Positions 47,593-57,073 of a stretch of DNA of 64,000 bases are shown here, piece after piece; within the stretch, counting starts at the first letter, position 1; every line of letters starts with the position of its first letter. The notes beneath the pieces are model-generated. The model was not told the DNA's origin. It saw only the letters and a list, made by a program, of their open reading frames with translations, and did not search any database. Origin of the DNA: Gammaproteobacteria bacterium UBA2965. Lineage in GTDB: Bacteria; Pseudomonadota; Gammaproteobacteria; Pseudomonadales; Azotimanducaceae. The translations under genes were made by a program, and so were the position numbers. Where the stretch lies: contig DEBD01000045.1 of assembly GCA_002348385.1 (NCBI GenBank), positions 1-64,000 of the forward strand. The letters are read 5' to 3'.

Positions 47593-49173
47593 TTACGCCT
47601 TGCGTGGGTCTCCCCGGTCCCAGGCGTCGCCGATGCCGCGGGCGCGCAGCTCGTGGCGGGCGATTTCCTGCTTGGTAATGGTGCGCGGAAACTCCTCCAC
47701 GAACTCGATGTAGCGGGGTACCTTGAAGTAGGCGAGCCGCTCCTCACACCAGGCCACCAGCGCCTGCGGATCGGCTGACCGGCCGGGCGCGGCCTGCACG
47801 TAGGCTTTGATGTCTTCCTCGCCGAGCTCGGCTGGCACGCCCACCACGCCGCAGTCCTGCACGTCGGGGTGCTCGGTGAGCACTTTTTCCACCTCGAAGG
47901 CGGACACGTTCTCACCGCGAACCCGCACCCAATGCGCCTGCCGGCCCACGAAATGCAGGTAGCCGTCTTCATCGAGGTACCCGATATCTCCGGTGTGGTA
48001 CCACAAGCCCCGCCACGCGTTGATGGTTTCCACGGGCTTGTTGACGTACTCCAGCATCATGCAGTTGGGCTCCACCGGACGTAGCAAGATCTGACCGTGC
48101 TCCCCGGTGGGAACGGGTACGTCGTTCTCGTCCACAATGCGGATATCCGCCCAACCTCGTGTGGTGCCGCAGGAATTGGTGTGCAGGTCGTCCAGCCGCT
48201 CGCTGCACAGCAGTACGCCCACCTCGGTCATGGCGTACACCTCCAAGAGCGGCACGCCGAAGCGCTCTTCGAACTCGTCGCGAAAAGCGCTGCGCACCTG
48301 GCCGGAAGCAATGCCGATGCCCACCCGCACTTTGTGCTGCCGGTCGGCGTCGGAGGCGGGAAGCGTGAGCAGGGCAGACATCATGGTGCCGATGGGGTCG
48401 ATAATGGTAGCGCCGGTCTCCCGGGCGATGCGCCAGTAGTTGGATACGCTGAACCAGCGGGTCATAACGCCCGTGGTGCCGCAGAACAGCGGGCCGGTGA
48501 GCCCGAACTGCTGGCCGCCCACGTGAAAGAAGTGCGAGTTGGCGAAATGCACGTCGTCCGGTTGGGACTGGGTGATCTCCTGGTAGCGTAGCGCGGCGGC
48601 AATGTAGTACAGGTGTGGCACGAGCACGCCCTTAGGCATGCTGGTGCTGCCGCCGGTGTAGATGATGGACATGGGATCGTTGGGGGCGATGTGCACGTCG
48701 GGCTCGACGTTGTCTCCGGTTAACAGATCGTCGAACGGGCGCATGCCGGAATGGGTGCCGCGCCACAGATAGTCGGGGGGCGGGGTCTCGAACTGCTCGC
48801 GGGCCTGCAGATAGCGCTCGAGCAGCTCGTTGTCTACCACCATCACTTTGGCGTTGGTGTCGCCCAGGCTGTAGACCAGCTCGTCGGCAGACAACGATAC
48901 GTTCAGCGATGCGAACACGGCGCCGAGCTTGATGCACGCCAGCCACACCGTTGCGTGGTCCGTGGAGTTGTACATGAAGGTGGCCACCACGTCGCCCTTG
49001 GCCACCCCCTGAGCAGTCAGCGTGCTGGCGATGCGATTAGCGCGTTCGTGGGCGTCGGCATAGGTAAGGGTTTCCCCGTCGCAGATTAATAGGGGTTTGT
49101 CGCCCAGGGATGCGCGCGCGGCAAAAACGTCGCGCATGTTGGTGTATTCGAGGTCGTTGCCGTTCAGCTGCAT
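47593..49173 (-). CDS. AMP-forming acyl-CoA ligase
   Basis: This 526-residue ANL-superfamily enzyme activates a carboxylic acid to its CoA thioester via an acyl-adenylate. Motifs: the P-loop YTGGSTSMPKG (about residues 170-180), YAMTEVG, the YHTGDIGYLDEDG region with the ribose-contacting Asp, and a C-terminal catalytic-type Lys in TITKQEIARH. The sequence resembles the CaiC/long-chain subgroup but substrate cannot be inferred. ATG at 49173. It lies 12 bp downstream of the first MaoC-type gene, in the same leftward cluster. Confidence 0.92.
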   Translation of the reverse strand: MQLNGNDLEYTNMRDVFAARASLGDKPLLICDGETLTYADAHERANRIASTLTAQGVAKGDVVATFMYNSTDHATVWLACIKLGAVFASLNVSLSADELVYSLGDTNAKVMVVDNELLERYLQAREQFETPPPDYLWRGTHSGMRPFDDLLTGDNVEPDVHIAPNDPMSIIYTGGSTSMPKGVLVPHLYYIAAALRYQEITQSQPDDVHFANSHFFHVGGQQFGLTGPLFCGTTGVMTRWFSVSNYWRIARETGATIIDPIGTMMSALLTLPASDADRQHKVRVGIGIASGQVRSAFRDEFEERFGVPLLEVYAMTEVGVLLCSERLDDLHTNSCGTTRGWADIRIVDENDVPVPTGEHGQILLRPVEPNCMMLEYVNKPVETINAWRGLWYHTGDIGYLDEDGYLHFVGRQAHWVRVRGENVSAFEVEKVLTEHPDVQDCGVVGVPAELGEEDIKAYVQAAPGRSADPQALVAWCEERLAYFKVPRYIEFVEEFPRTITKQEIARHELRARGIGDAWDRGDPRKA

Positions 49174-49185
49174 CTAATCAACCGC

Positions 49186-50352
49186 CTAGAGATTATCGAA
49201 TTGCGACACGTCGCCCCCGAACAGGGGCAACGCGACCGGGCCGTGTTGTTGGGAAGGTAGTGCCACCACGGCGTTGCCGCGCGCGGTCACCGCATCGTGT
49301 TGGTTGCGTGCTTGAATTTCGATGCGCACCAGGGGGTGACCGGCGAACCAGGTGTTGGTCACCTGGCCTTCCAGTGTGGTGGTGTCTCCCACCAGATTAG
49401 GGCGCAGCACCTGGGCGTCCAGCTCGGCCAGAAAGCCATCGTCGCCCATCCAGTCGGTGAGCATGGCGATGATCCAGGATATGCGGTGCAGGCCCACATC
49501 GTAGGCGCCGCCCATACCCACGCTGCGCCCGGCCCGGGAGGAAAAGTGTCCGCGTGCGGCAAAGTCCTTGGCGCCGGTTTCGTCGTTGATGGCGAAATCA
49601 TCATGCCGATGCCGGTACCGAACCGCGTCGCCATGGGCGCCGCCGTAGTGCAGGGCGCCCTGCGCGCCCACATACCAGCGGAAGATGTCGCCCTGGCTGA
49701 GCGGCCGCACCTCCTCGCCCAGGGTGTCTCCCCCGGATACGGATTCCCACAGTCTGGACTGAGCTCCGCGTCGAGTGATGTGTCGTGGTGCAGGCGCCGG
49801 TGCGCTGGCGGATGTCTTGGCGGGGTCCTGTCGCGGAGATTGAGAGCCACTACCGGACTGGCGGGGCGTTCGCGCCACCCGCCCCTGTGCGGTGCCGATC
49901 AGTCCACGCTGGCTGCGATATTCGATCTCTCCGGTTTGCAAGACCCAGCGTCCGAAGCGGCGGCCCGATTTTTCTTCCATATTGGTGAGTTGGGCCGACA
50001 CGCTGAATTGGTCGTCGATACGAATGGCGTCCATCCAGCGCCAGCGGGTTCCGGCGTAGATCCACTGAACGCCGGCCAGCTTGGGGGCTACGATGGTGGC
50101 ATCCACTGCGTACAGGAACGATGGCGGTGCGATCAGTCCTTGCCATGGCGTGGCGGCGGCATAGTCGCCATCCACCCACAGCGGGTTGTCGTCTCCCACA
50201 CCTTGGGCGAACTGACGCACGGCATCTCTTGTGGCGCTTTCCACCCACTGCATGCGGTCCCGGCGCAGGGGTACGCCGATCAGTTCTCTGGCTTCGGCGA
50301 TTGTGTCGTCGTCGATGACACCCCAGCGGGAATTGGATTGGTCGGCCGTCAT
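49186..50352 (-). CDS. MaoC-type (FAS1-like) acyl-CoA dehydratase, long paralog
   Basis: The 388-residue double-hotdog protein has the sequence RDAVRQFAQGVGDDNPLW near residues 42-59, then APPSFLYAVD, typical of N-terminal FAS1-like dehydratase domains that hydrate or dehydrate acyl-CoAs. A Ser/Pro/Ala-rich linker (about 160-190) joins it to a C-terminal hotdog with FSSRAGRSVGMGGAYD. It is clearly paralogous to the next gene upstream. Gaps of 3 bp (upstream) and 12 bp (downstream) argue for one operon. The pair probably forms a heterodimer, as many such enzymes do. Confidence 0.85.
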   Translation of the reverse strand: MTADQSNSRWGVIDDDTIAEARELIGVPLRRDRMQWVESATRDAVRQFAQGVGDDNPLWVDGDYAAATPWQGLIAPPSFLYAVDATIVAPKLAGVQWIYAGTRWRWMDAIRIDDQFSVSAQLTNMEEKSGRRFGRWVLQTGEIEYRSQRGLIGTAQGRVARTPRQSGSGSQSPRQDPAKTSASAPAPAPRHITRRGAQSRLWESVSGGDTLGEEVRPLSQGDIFRWYVGAQGALHYGGAHGDAVRYRHRHDDFAINDETGAKDFAARGHFSSRAGRSVGMGGAYDVGLHRISWIIAMLTDWMGDDGFLAELDAQVLRPNLVGDTTTLEGQVTNTWFAGHPLVRIEIQARNQHDAVTARGNAVVALPSQQHGPVALPLFGGDVSQFDNL

Positions 50353-50355
50353 GCG

Positions 50356-51315
50356 CTAACCCGCGAATGCGATGGGTTCTGGGATGGGCAGCGCAGGCGT
50401 CTCCCCGCCGTCAGGCAGGATAACCAGGGCATCCCCCTGGGCCACACTCTGGCCCGATTGGTCCGTGGCGCTAATGGCTACCTGGACCACTTGGTGGTTG
50501 GCCTGTCTGAATAGGTGTGTGACGGCGCCCGAGAGGGTAGTGGTGGAGCCCAATCCCGGCTGCTGCAATAGGTCCACCCGCAGGCGGTGCAGAAATCCGG
50601 CGTCTCCGGCCCAATCGGTGAGTAGCTGCGTGCACCAGGAAGTGATCTGCGGGCCGGTCGCAATCTCTTCGTGAACACCGCCAACGCTCACACCACTGTG
50701 GGGCTCAGGGATGCCCAGGGCGCCCGCGCACCAGGCGACGATGTCCATGATGCTCAGCGGACCCTTGGTGAGCGGCCCGAGGCGGTCGCCCAGGGCCGTT
50801 TCCTGCCATTGGCGGGGTTCGGCGCCGCGTTGTCCTTCCGCCAGGATGTTCATTTCGATGCGTGCCAACTCTTCATCGGAATAGCGGGGTTGGGTGTATT
50901 CGGCCGCCGCGGTCTGCGCAGACGGACGAAGGCAGCGGGTGGTGACCTTGGCCACCAGGTGCCCGTTCCCGCCGTGAAAGGCCACGACACCGGTCTGGGT
51001 GATGCCGCTGGAATCTTCGTGGTCGGTCGGTGGCTGTGCGGCGGGTAGCACCGCCTTGCCCACTGGCAGCGTGTCGTACCAACACCAGTCCGCACCGACG
51101 TATAGGCGTGGTCGGGGATCGTGCCCGGGCGCCAAGGTGGTTTCATGCAGCGCGTAGAGAAAGGCTGGAGGGGCCAGGAGTCCTCCACGGCAGGACTGTT
51201 GAGCGTATTGCGGGTCCGACCACAACGGGTTGTTGTCGCCGATCCCCCAGGCGAAATGGCGCACGGCATCACGTGTGACGTCGCGCGCCCACGCAGGTGC
51301 GGGCTGCCCGGCCAC
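50356..51315 (-). CDS. MaoC-type (FAS1-like) acyl-CoA dehydratase, short paralog
   Basis: The 319-residue protein shares RDAVRHFAWGIGDNNPLW and APPAFLYALHETTLAPG with the adjacent paralog but has a compact linker. It is a MaoC-like dehydratase/hydratase candidate with a C-terminal hotdog including SVGGVHEE. GTG start at 51315, four bases downstream of the cupin stop. Substrate is unknown; the tandem with the ligase suggests a shared acyl-CoA intermediate. An alternative view is a non-catalytic partner subunit. Confidence 0.83.
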   Translation of the reverse strand: MAGQPAPAWARDVTRDAVRHFAWGIGDNNPLWSDPQYAQQSCRGGLLAPPAFLYALHETTLAPGHDPRPRLYVGADWCWYDTLPVGKAVLPAAQPPTDHEDSSGITQTGVVAFHGGNGHLVAKVTTRCLRPSAQTAAAEYTQPRYSDEELARIEMNILAEGQRGAEPRQWQETALGDRLGPLTKGPLSIMDIVAWCAGALGIPEPHSGVSVGGVHEEIATGPQITSWCTQLLTDWAGDAGFLHRLRVDLLQQPGLGSTTTLSGAVTHLFRQANHQVVQVAISATDQSGQSVAQGDALVILPDGGETPALPIPEPIAFAG

Positions 51316-51319
51316 CTGG

Positions 51320-51790
51320 CTAGACGGTGTACCGGTCGGTTATCTCGGCCGTACCCAACGTGCTGCCGTCGTTCTTGCCCAGCGCGATGCCGGGCCATCG
51401 GCCGTCGGCGAATATCACCAGCACGCTGGCGCCCTCGGGCCCGGCCACCAGTGGTCCGTAGCCTTTGTTCGCCAGGCCCACGCGGATGTCACCAGGATAC
51501 AGCCACTGTGCGCCCACCTTCTGCGAGCCCGCCAGTATGATCTCCGAGTAATCACAGGCGTGGGTGTGGGCTTCGATGGTGCAGCCGGGGGGAAACCACA
51601 TCTTGAATACCGTAGGCGCCGCTTCGTTGTCCGGCAGCCCGATTCGATACATGCTGGCCACGGCAGTTGTCGGCAGCTCGATGGCGCCGATCTCATCCCA
51701 CGATGTTACGATATGACCGCGACGTTCCAGCTTTTCCTGAATTGCCTCTTGGGTCAGCGGCTCGGTGGTGGTCTGGTTTTCGGCACTCAC
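51320..51790 (-). CDS. Cupin-domain protein
   Basis: The 156-residue protein has a single cupin barrel with motif 1 HTHACDYSEIILAG (about 75-88), where the two His and a Glu can bind metal, followed by a GDIRVGLANKGYGP stretch. Cupins include dioxygenases, isomerases and sugar-binding regulators; which applies is open. GTG start at 51790 with no good ribosome site. It leads the leftward cluster, divergent from the EthD-like gene across 186 bp (51791-51976), which likely holds promoters, though none is certain. Confidence 0.83.
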   Translation of the reverse strand: MSAENQTTTEPLTQEAIQEKLERRGHIVTSWDEIGAIELPTTAVASMYRIGLPDNEAAPTVFKMWFPPGCTIEAHTHACDYSEIILAGSQKVGAQWLYPGDIRVGLANKGYGPLVAGPEGASVLVIFADGRWPGIALGKNDGSTLGTAEITDRYTV

Positions 51791-51976
51791 TAGCTATTCT
51801 CAGCTTAAGTTGTTTTGGTACATAGTCGCACAGGCGGTGTGTTTCGGCCAAATACGAGTTGTTGTGTGGACGGCGTCCCCAGGCGTTGGGTTCGCGGGCC
51901 GATTTCAGGTACGCTGATGTTTGGTTGCGCCGGTTTCTTCGGTTGCGAGCCCAATACGGGAGGGAGGCGTCAGTAG

Positions 51977-52660
51977 ATGGAAGGCAGATATCCCCCGGCA
52001 ATCATGCTCACGCTGGCCCACTGTGCAGACCCTCAGCATACAGAGCAATGGCTGGATTGGTACGCGCGCATCCACACCCCAGATGTGACTTCTGCGGGTG
52101 TGTTCACCCACATGATCCGCTTCATGAATACGGCCCACGATCATGGCGGCTGCCAGATTGCCAACCTCAGCGAGACGGAATTTGCCGACCCTCTGGAAGC
52201 CATTGAAGCGCTCAAGGCGCGCCGCGCGCCATTTACCGGGGAAGACCGCCGCTCGCCATACACGCGGGTGGTAGAGGGGGGCGGCCCTATGGTGCGCGTT
52301 GGCGGTCAGTTTCAGTACGTCAAAAATGCGCCGGTGCGCAGCATCTTTCTGGAAGGCATGAGCCTAACGAACCCCGCGGCCGAGCGCGCGTTCAATCGCT
52401 GGTACAACGACGACCACATTCCGTCGCTGTTGAGTGGGGGCGGCTTTCAAAGCGCCTATCGTTATCAGGGCTTTTCGCCGCAAGGGCCTACGATGGAATT
52501 CGTCTGTATCTACGAAAGCGACCGTAGGGACGTAGAGCAGGCGTTGACGGAATCAATTGCTGTCGCACAAGGCGGTCAACGTGCGATTTTTGCGGATGCA
52601 AAGCCAACCTGGGAGATGACGGCAATACGTATCTGGCCTATGGAGGGACGCGAATCCTAG
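51977..52660 (+). CDS. Duplicated dimeric alpha/beta-barrel (EthD-like) protein
   Basis: No named function. The 227-residue protein appears to contain two copies of one ~100-residue module: WYARIHTPD (28-36) and WYNDDHIPS (142-150) align, each followed by a hydrophobic strand (FTHMIRF; FQSAYRY). The WY-x3-H-x-P pattern is typical of EthD/DABB-like small barrels that bind hydrophobic ligands. It starts at ATG 51977 with an AGGGAGG upstream and is followed by an SDR gene 29 bp later. A single-domain pairing fused in tandem is my inference. Confidence 0.7.
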   Translation: MEGRYPPAIMLTLAHCADPQHTEQWLDWYARIHTPDVTSAGVFTHMIRFMNTAHDHGGCQIANLSETEFADPLEAIEALKARRAPFTGEDRRSPYTRVVEGGGPMVRVGGQFQYVKNAPVRSIFLEGMSLTNPAAERAFNRWYNDDHIPSLLSGGGFQSAYRYQGFSPQGPTMEFVCIYESDRRDVEQALTESIAVAQGGQRAIFADAKPTWEMTAIRIWPMEGRES

Positions 52661-52689
52661 GCTGAGTCTGGCAAAGTAGGGTGGAACCA

Positions 52690-53430
52690 ATGGGGAGACT
52701 GGAAGGTAAGGTGGCGCTGATCACGGGCGGTGCCCAGGGTCAGGGCGAGGCAGAGGCGCGCCTTTTTGCACGCGAAGGCGCTGCTGTGGTGATTGGCGAT
52801 GTGCTTGAAGATATGGGTCGTGGGGTTGCTCGGGAGCTTTCTACTCATGGCGAGGCGCGGTTTGTGGGCTTGGACGTCACGAACGTGCAGCATTGGCAAG
52901 CGGCCATGGAGAAGGTCGAAGCCGCCTTTGGAAAGCTAGATATTCTGATCAACAATGCGGCGATATGGCGGCCGGAAGGAATAGAAGCCACCACGGACGA
53001 GAGCTGGGATACCATGTTCGCCGTCAATACCAGGGGTCCGTTTCTCGGCACGCGGGCTGCGCTGCCGCTGTTACGCAAGGGGACGGGCGCATGCATCGTC
53101 AACGTGGCGTCGGGATCGGCGCTCAGAGGTGCCAGGGGTGCTACGGCGTACGCGGCGTCCAAAGCCGCGTTGACGAACTTTACCCGTTCTACCGCCATCC
53201 AATACGGGCCCGAGGGCATCCGGGCCAATGTGATTCATCCCGGCCCCGTTAACACGGAGATGCTGCGTACCGGCATGCAGGGTAATCACGAGTCGGCGGC
53301 GGGTGCCCTGCCGTTGGGCCGCCTGGGGCTTCCTGACGACATCGCTTACGGTGCGCTGTATCTCGCCTCTGACGAGGCCGCGTTCGTGACCGGTGCCGAG
53401 CTGTGTATCGACGGGGGCTTGCGGGCCTGA
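52690..53430 (+). CDS. Short-chain dehydrogenase/reductase
   Basis: The 246-residue SDR has TGGAQGQG (12-19) for cofactor binding, NNAA (88-91), a catalytic Ser in ASGS (140-143), and Y154-x3-K158 in YAASK. Substrate is unknown; by context it may oxidise a hydroxyacyl intermediate. I use ATG 52690, since the homology starts MGRLEGKVAL; a GTG nine bases earlier lacks room for a ribosome site. The next gene begins one base after its stop. Confidence 0.92.
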   Translation: MGRLEGKVALITGGAQGQGEAEARLFAREGAAVVIGDVLEDMGRGVARELSTHGEARFVGLDVTNVQHWQAAMEKVEAAFGKLDILINNAAIWRPEGIEATTDESWDTMFAVNTRGPFLGTRAALPLLRKGTGACIVNVASGSALRGARGATAYAASKAALTNFTRSTAIQYGPEGIRANVIHPGPVNTEMLRTGMQGNHESAAGALPLGRLGLPDDIAYGALYLASDEAAFVTGAELCIDGGLRA

Positions 53431-53431
53431 T

Positions 53432-55186
53432 ATGGGCACCATCACTGTAGAGCGCGACCTCATGGTGCCCATGCGCGACGGGGTTTGCCTGGCCACAGAC
53501 GTCTACAGGCCCGCCGATGAGGGGCAGCGTCCAGTGCTGGTGCACAGGATTCCGTACAACAAATCCATTGCCCACTACATTGGTAGCCAGATGCTCAATC
53601 CCATCGTCGGCGCCGAACGCGGCTATGTGGTGGTGGTGCAGGACTGCCGCGGATGTTATGCCTCGGAAGGCGTCATGACCCCCTACCGTCAGGAGGCGGG
53701 GGATGGGTTCGACACGGTTGAGTGGGCGGCGGAACAGGCTTGGAGCAACGGGCGCGTGGGCATATATGGATCCTCATACATGGGGATCACCTGTCTGCAA
53801 GCAGCATTGGCGGCTCCCCCACACCTTGAGGCAGCGGTGGCCTATCTGACAGGCACCAACCTCTATCAGGGGTGGGTATATAGCGGCGGCGCGCTGGAAC
53901 TTGGTTTCAACATGGGCTACTCGCAAGGAAAGCTGCTTCAAGCCGTTGGCCGCCTCGGCTTGGACGAGTCCACCCAACAGCGCCTCATGCGCGAGTTCAG
54001 AGAATCCAACAGTGACCGCGCTGCGCTGTGTGAGTATCTTCCGCTGTCGGATGCCCCTGTTCTGCGAGAGCGCGAGGTCCTGCCCGATTGGCAAGACTAT
54101 CTTGAGCATGATTGCTACGACGATTACTGGCATGAGACCGACGTGGTGGGGCGAGCCGCTGAGATCAACGCCCCCATCCTGCACATTGCCGGCTGGTACG
54201 ACCAGTTCCTCAAGGGGCATCTCGATCTGAATCTCGCGCTGCAGGATCACCCGGTTGCGGGGTTGCGCGATGCGCATCGTTTCATAATTGGTCCCTGGGA
54301 CCACAACTCCTACGAAGGCCACCGCCTGACCTGGGCCGGTGAGCGCAACTTCGGCGGCCAGGCTTTAAGCGGCGTGATGGGCCTTGGCGACACGATCCTG
54401 CAGTGGTTCGATCACTGGCTCAAAGATCGGGATACGCCGCTCATGAAGGAGCCGTCCGTGCGCTACTTCATGATGGGCGACACTAACGAGTGGATAAAGG
54501 CTAATCGCTGGCCGCCCCCAAACAAGCCGACCCGGTTTTTTCTGCACAGTGGCGGAACGGCCAACAGCCGCCTCGGAGATGGCATTCTCTCCCGCGATGA
54601 ACCCGGCGATCAGCCTGCGGACACCTATTGTTACGACCCCGAGAACCCGGTACCCACTGTGGGAGGCAGAACCTTTTCGCTGGCTGCCGGAGAGAGTGGC
54701 GTGCAGGATCAGTCCGAGGTGGAGGAGCGCGAGGATGTGCTCGTGTACAGCTCCCAACCTTTGGAACGAGCATTGCAGATTGCCGGCAACGTTCGTGTGC
54801 GGCTGTGGATTGCCAGTGATGGTCCGGACACCGATTTCACTGGCAAGCTGGTGGATGTTGAACCAGGTGGCTACTGCGCGGTGGTGGCAGATGGCATCAT
54901 GCGTGCACGCTTCCGCGACTCCTTTGAGCAGCCAAGCTTTCTCGTGCCGGGGGAGCCCACGGAATTGGAGATCGATTTGTGGGACGTGGCGTACACGTTC
55001 AAGGCCGGTCATGCCATCCGGCTCGAGGTATCCAGCAGCAGCTTCCCCCGCTTCAGCCGTAACGCAAACGGGTTGGTTTCGCCGGAGCGGGCGCTACCTG
55101 AGGATCTGCGTGTGGCCCAACAGACGGTATTTCATGACGGCCAGCGGCCGTCGCATCTCGTGCTACCGGTAATCGACTCGGAGTGA
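53432..55186 (+). CDS. CocE/NonD-family hydrolase
   Basis: The 584-residue serine hydrolase of the CocE/X-Pro dipeptidyl peptidase S15 family has the nucleophile elbow GSSYMG (113-118, Ser115), IIGPWDHNS in the catalytic-Asp/His region, and a C-terminal jelly-roll (about 380-584). The family cleaves esters and amides such as cocaine and acylated peptides. It lacks a signal peptide, so is cytoplasmic. It is the last gene of the divergent arm. With the ligase and dehydratases it suggests ester cleavage followed by acyl-CoA processing, a hypothesis. Confidence 0.9.
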   Translation: MGTITVERDLMVPMRDGVCLATDVYRPADEGQRPVLVHRIPYNKSIAHYIGSQMLNPIVGAERGYVVVVQDCRGCYASEGVMTPYRQEAGDGFDTVEWAAEQAWSNGRVGIYGSSYMGITCLQAALAAPPHLEAAVAYLTGTNLYQGWVYSGGALELGFNMGYSQGKLLQAVGRLGLDESTQQRLMREFRESNSDRAALCEYLPLSDAPVLREREVLPDWQDYLEHDCYDDYWHETDVVGRAAEINAPILHIAGWYDQFLKGHLDLNLALQDHPVAGLRDAHRFIIGPWDHNSYEGHRLTWAGERNFGGQALSGVMGLGDTILQWFDHWLKDRDTPLMKEPSVRYFMMGDTNEWIKANRWPPPNKPTRFFLHSGGTANSRLGDGILSRDEPGDQPADTYCYDPENPVPTVGGRTFSLAAGESGVQDQSEVEEREDVLVYSSQPLERALQIAGNVRVRLWIASDGPDTDFTGKLVDVEPGGYCAVVADGIMRARFRDSFEQPSFLVPGEPTELEIDLWDVAYTFKAGHAIRLEVSSSSFPRFSRNANGLVSPERALPEDLRVAQQTVFHDGQRPSHLVLPVIDSE

Positions 55187-55351
55187 AGGGTACGCTTGAC
55201 CTGGGTGATTGGGTGTTCGCTGCGGGGTGTGTTGGCGCTGCAAATCGGCACCGGGTGGCGCTGCCAGGCAGCCGAGCTCGTTGCTCGTACGGGGAATCAC
55301 TGGGGTGGCCCGTTGCTGCTGCCGCAGGGCGCCCAGGACGGAAATGCCAGG

Positions 55352-57061
55352 TTACATCCGCTCCACAGTTTCAATCCCCAGCAACCCCAGCCCGCGCTTG
55401 AGTGTCCGTGCCGTGTGGTTGCACAGAGCCAGTCGGCTCGACCGCACCGGCTCGTCGGCGCTGAGCACCGGGCAGGCTTCGTAGAACTGGGTGAAGGTAG
55501 TGGCGAGTTCATAGAGGTAGGCGCACAGGTAGTGCGGGAATCCTTCGGCCGCCACTTGTTCGAGCACTTCCGGAAGGCGCAATAGCGCAACGCCGAGCTT
55601 GTGTTCCTGAGGCTCCGTGGGCGATATCTCAGCGGCGAAGCTGTCAGCGTCGATGTCGCCGCGCCGGAACAGGCTGCGGATGCGACTGTAGGCGTACTGC
55701 AGGTAGGGGGCCGTATTGCCTTCGAAGGAGAGCATCTGGTCCCAGTCGAATACATAGTCGCTGGTACGGTTCTTGGACAGATCCGCGTACTTCACCGCGC
55801 CGATTCCCACCACTCGAGCGATTTCGCTTTGTTCGGCTTCGTCGAGGTCCGGGTTCTTTTCGGCCACCAGCTGCCGGGCGCGGGTTTCGGCTTCGTCGAG
55901 CAGTTCGGTCAGCCGCACCACGCCGCCTGCCCGGGTCTGAAACGGCTTGCCGTCGGCGCCTAACATGGCGCCGAACGGATGGTGCTCCAGCAGCATGCCC
56001 TCGGGTGCCAGTTCGGCCGCGCTGGCTACCGCGAAGATCTGCCGGAAATGCAGCCCCTGGCGAGCATCGGTGTAGTACAGCACGCGGTCGGCGTTGAGGG
56101 AGCTGGTTCGGTAGAGGATGGCGGCGAGATCCGTGGTGGCGTACAGATAGCCGCCGTCCGACTTGCGTACGATCACCGGCAGCGGGTCGCCTTGCTTGTT
56201 GGTGAACTGGTCGAGAAATACGCACAGAGCGCCGTCGGATTCTTCGATGAGTCCCTGCTGCTCCAGCGTGGCCACTATGGTTGGCAGTGAGTCGTTGTAG
56301 CTGCTCTCGGGTGCCAGGTCGGTGCGCGAGAGCGCCACGCCCAGGCGTTGGTAGACCTCCTCGCAATGGGCCAGCGAGACGTCGATGAACCGTTGCCATT
56401 GGGCTTGCGCGTCCGGGTCTCCCGATTGCAGGCCAACCACCGCGGCGCGGGCTCGCGCAGCGAACTCCGGCTGCGAGTCGAAGCGACCCTTGGCTGCACG
56501 GTAGAACACTTCTAGGTCGGCCAGCTCATTGGATTGGTCTGCGTCGCTCACGTCATGCAGGTGTGCGAGCAGCATGCCGAACTGGGTGCCCCAGTCGCCC
56601 ACGTGATTCTGGCGGATCACGGTATGTCCCAGCGCCTCGAGCACCCGAGCCATGGCATCACCGATGATGGTGCTGCGCAGGTGGCCCACGTGCATTTCCT
56701 TGGCCAGGTTGGGGCTGGAGTAGTCCACTACCACCGTCTGGCGGTTGATGCCTGCGCTCAATGGGGCTTCCGCCGCCAGGGTCGTGGCGATGAAGCTTCC
56801 CTGCAGGGTGATGTTGAGAAAGCCGGGGCCGGCGATCTCCAGGGGTTCGGCCAGGTCGTCGACGGTCGCCGCGGCCACCACCTGAGCGGCCAGCTCGCGA
56901 GGGTTCATGCCAATCCGTTTGGCCGCTCCCATGATGCCGTTGGCCTGATAGTCGCCGAACTCAGGCCGGCTGGCAGGCTGTACGGCAGCGGGCGAATCCG
57001 CGCCGGATGCCTGAGATAGCGCGGCGCCGATCCGTTTGTTGAGTAAGGCTCGAACGTTCAC
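55352..57061 (-). CDS. argS: Arginyl-tRNA synthetase
   Basis: ArgS charges tRNA-Arg. The 569-residue protein has the HIGH motif HVGHLRST, the N-terminal Add-1 domain, and the C-terminal anticodon domain rich in Leu/Glu. GTG at 57061 with VNVRALL matches E. coli MNIQALL, and GAGGG lies six bases upstream; a TTG 12 bases earlier is an alternative. The 165-bp gap before the convergent CocE gene (55187-55351) holds no clear feature. It ends the leftward run yciB-SH3-pdxJ-ppi-csp-argS. Confidence 0.96.
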   Translation of the reverse strand: MNVRALLNKRIGAALSQASGADSPAAVQPASRPEFGDYQANGIMGAAKRIGMNPRELAAQVVAAATVDDLAEPLEIAGPGFLNITLQGSFIATTLAAEAPLSAGINRQTVVVDYSSPNLAKEMHVGHLRSTIIGDAMARVLEALGHTVIRQNHVGDWGTQFGMLLAHLHDVSDADQSNELADLEVFYRAAKGRFDSQPEFAARARAAVVGLQSGDPDAQAQWQRFIDVSLAHCEEVYQRLGVALSRTDLAPESSYNDSLPTIVATLEQQGLIEESDGALCVFLDQFTNKQGDPLPVIVRKSDGGYLYATTDLAAILYRTSSLNADRVLYYTDARQGLHFRQIFAVASAAELAPEGMLLEHHPFGAMLGADGKPFQTRAGGVVRLTELLDEAETRARQLVAEKNPDLDEAEQSEIARVVGIGAVKYADLSKNRTSDYVFDWDQMLSFEGNTAPYLQYAYSRIRSLFRRGDIDADSFAAEISPTEPQEHKLGVALLRLPEVLEQVAAEGFPHYLCAYLYELATTFTQFYEACPVLSADEPVRSSRLALCNHTARTLKRGLGLLGIETVERM

Positions 57062-57073
57062 GAGAGCCCTCAA

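Noticed and set aside
55260..55272. GCTGCC-A-GGCAGC palindrome between CocE and argS as a terminator
   Set aside because: With a single central base it makes a poor hairpin and has no T tract.
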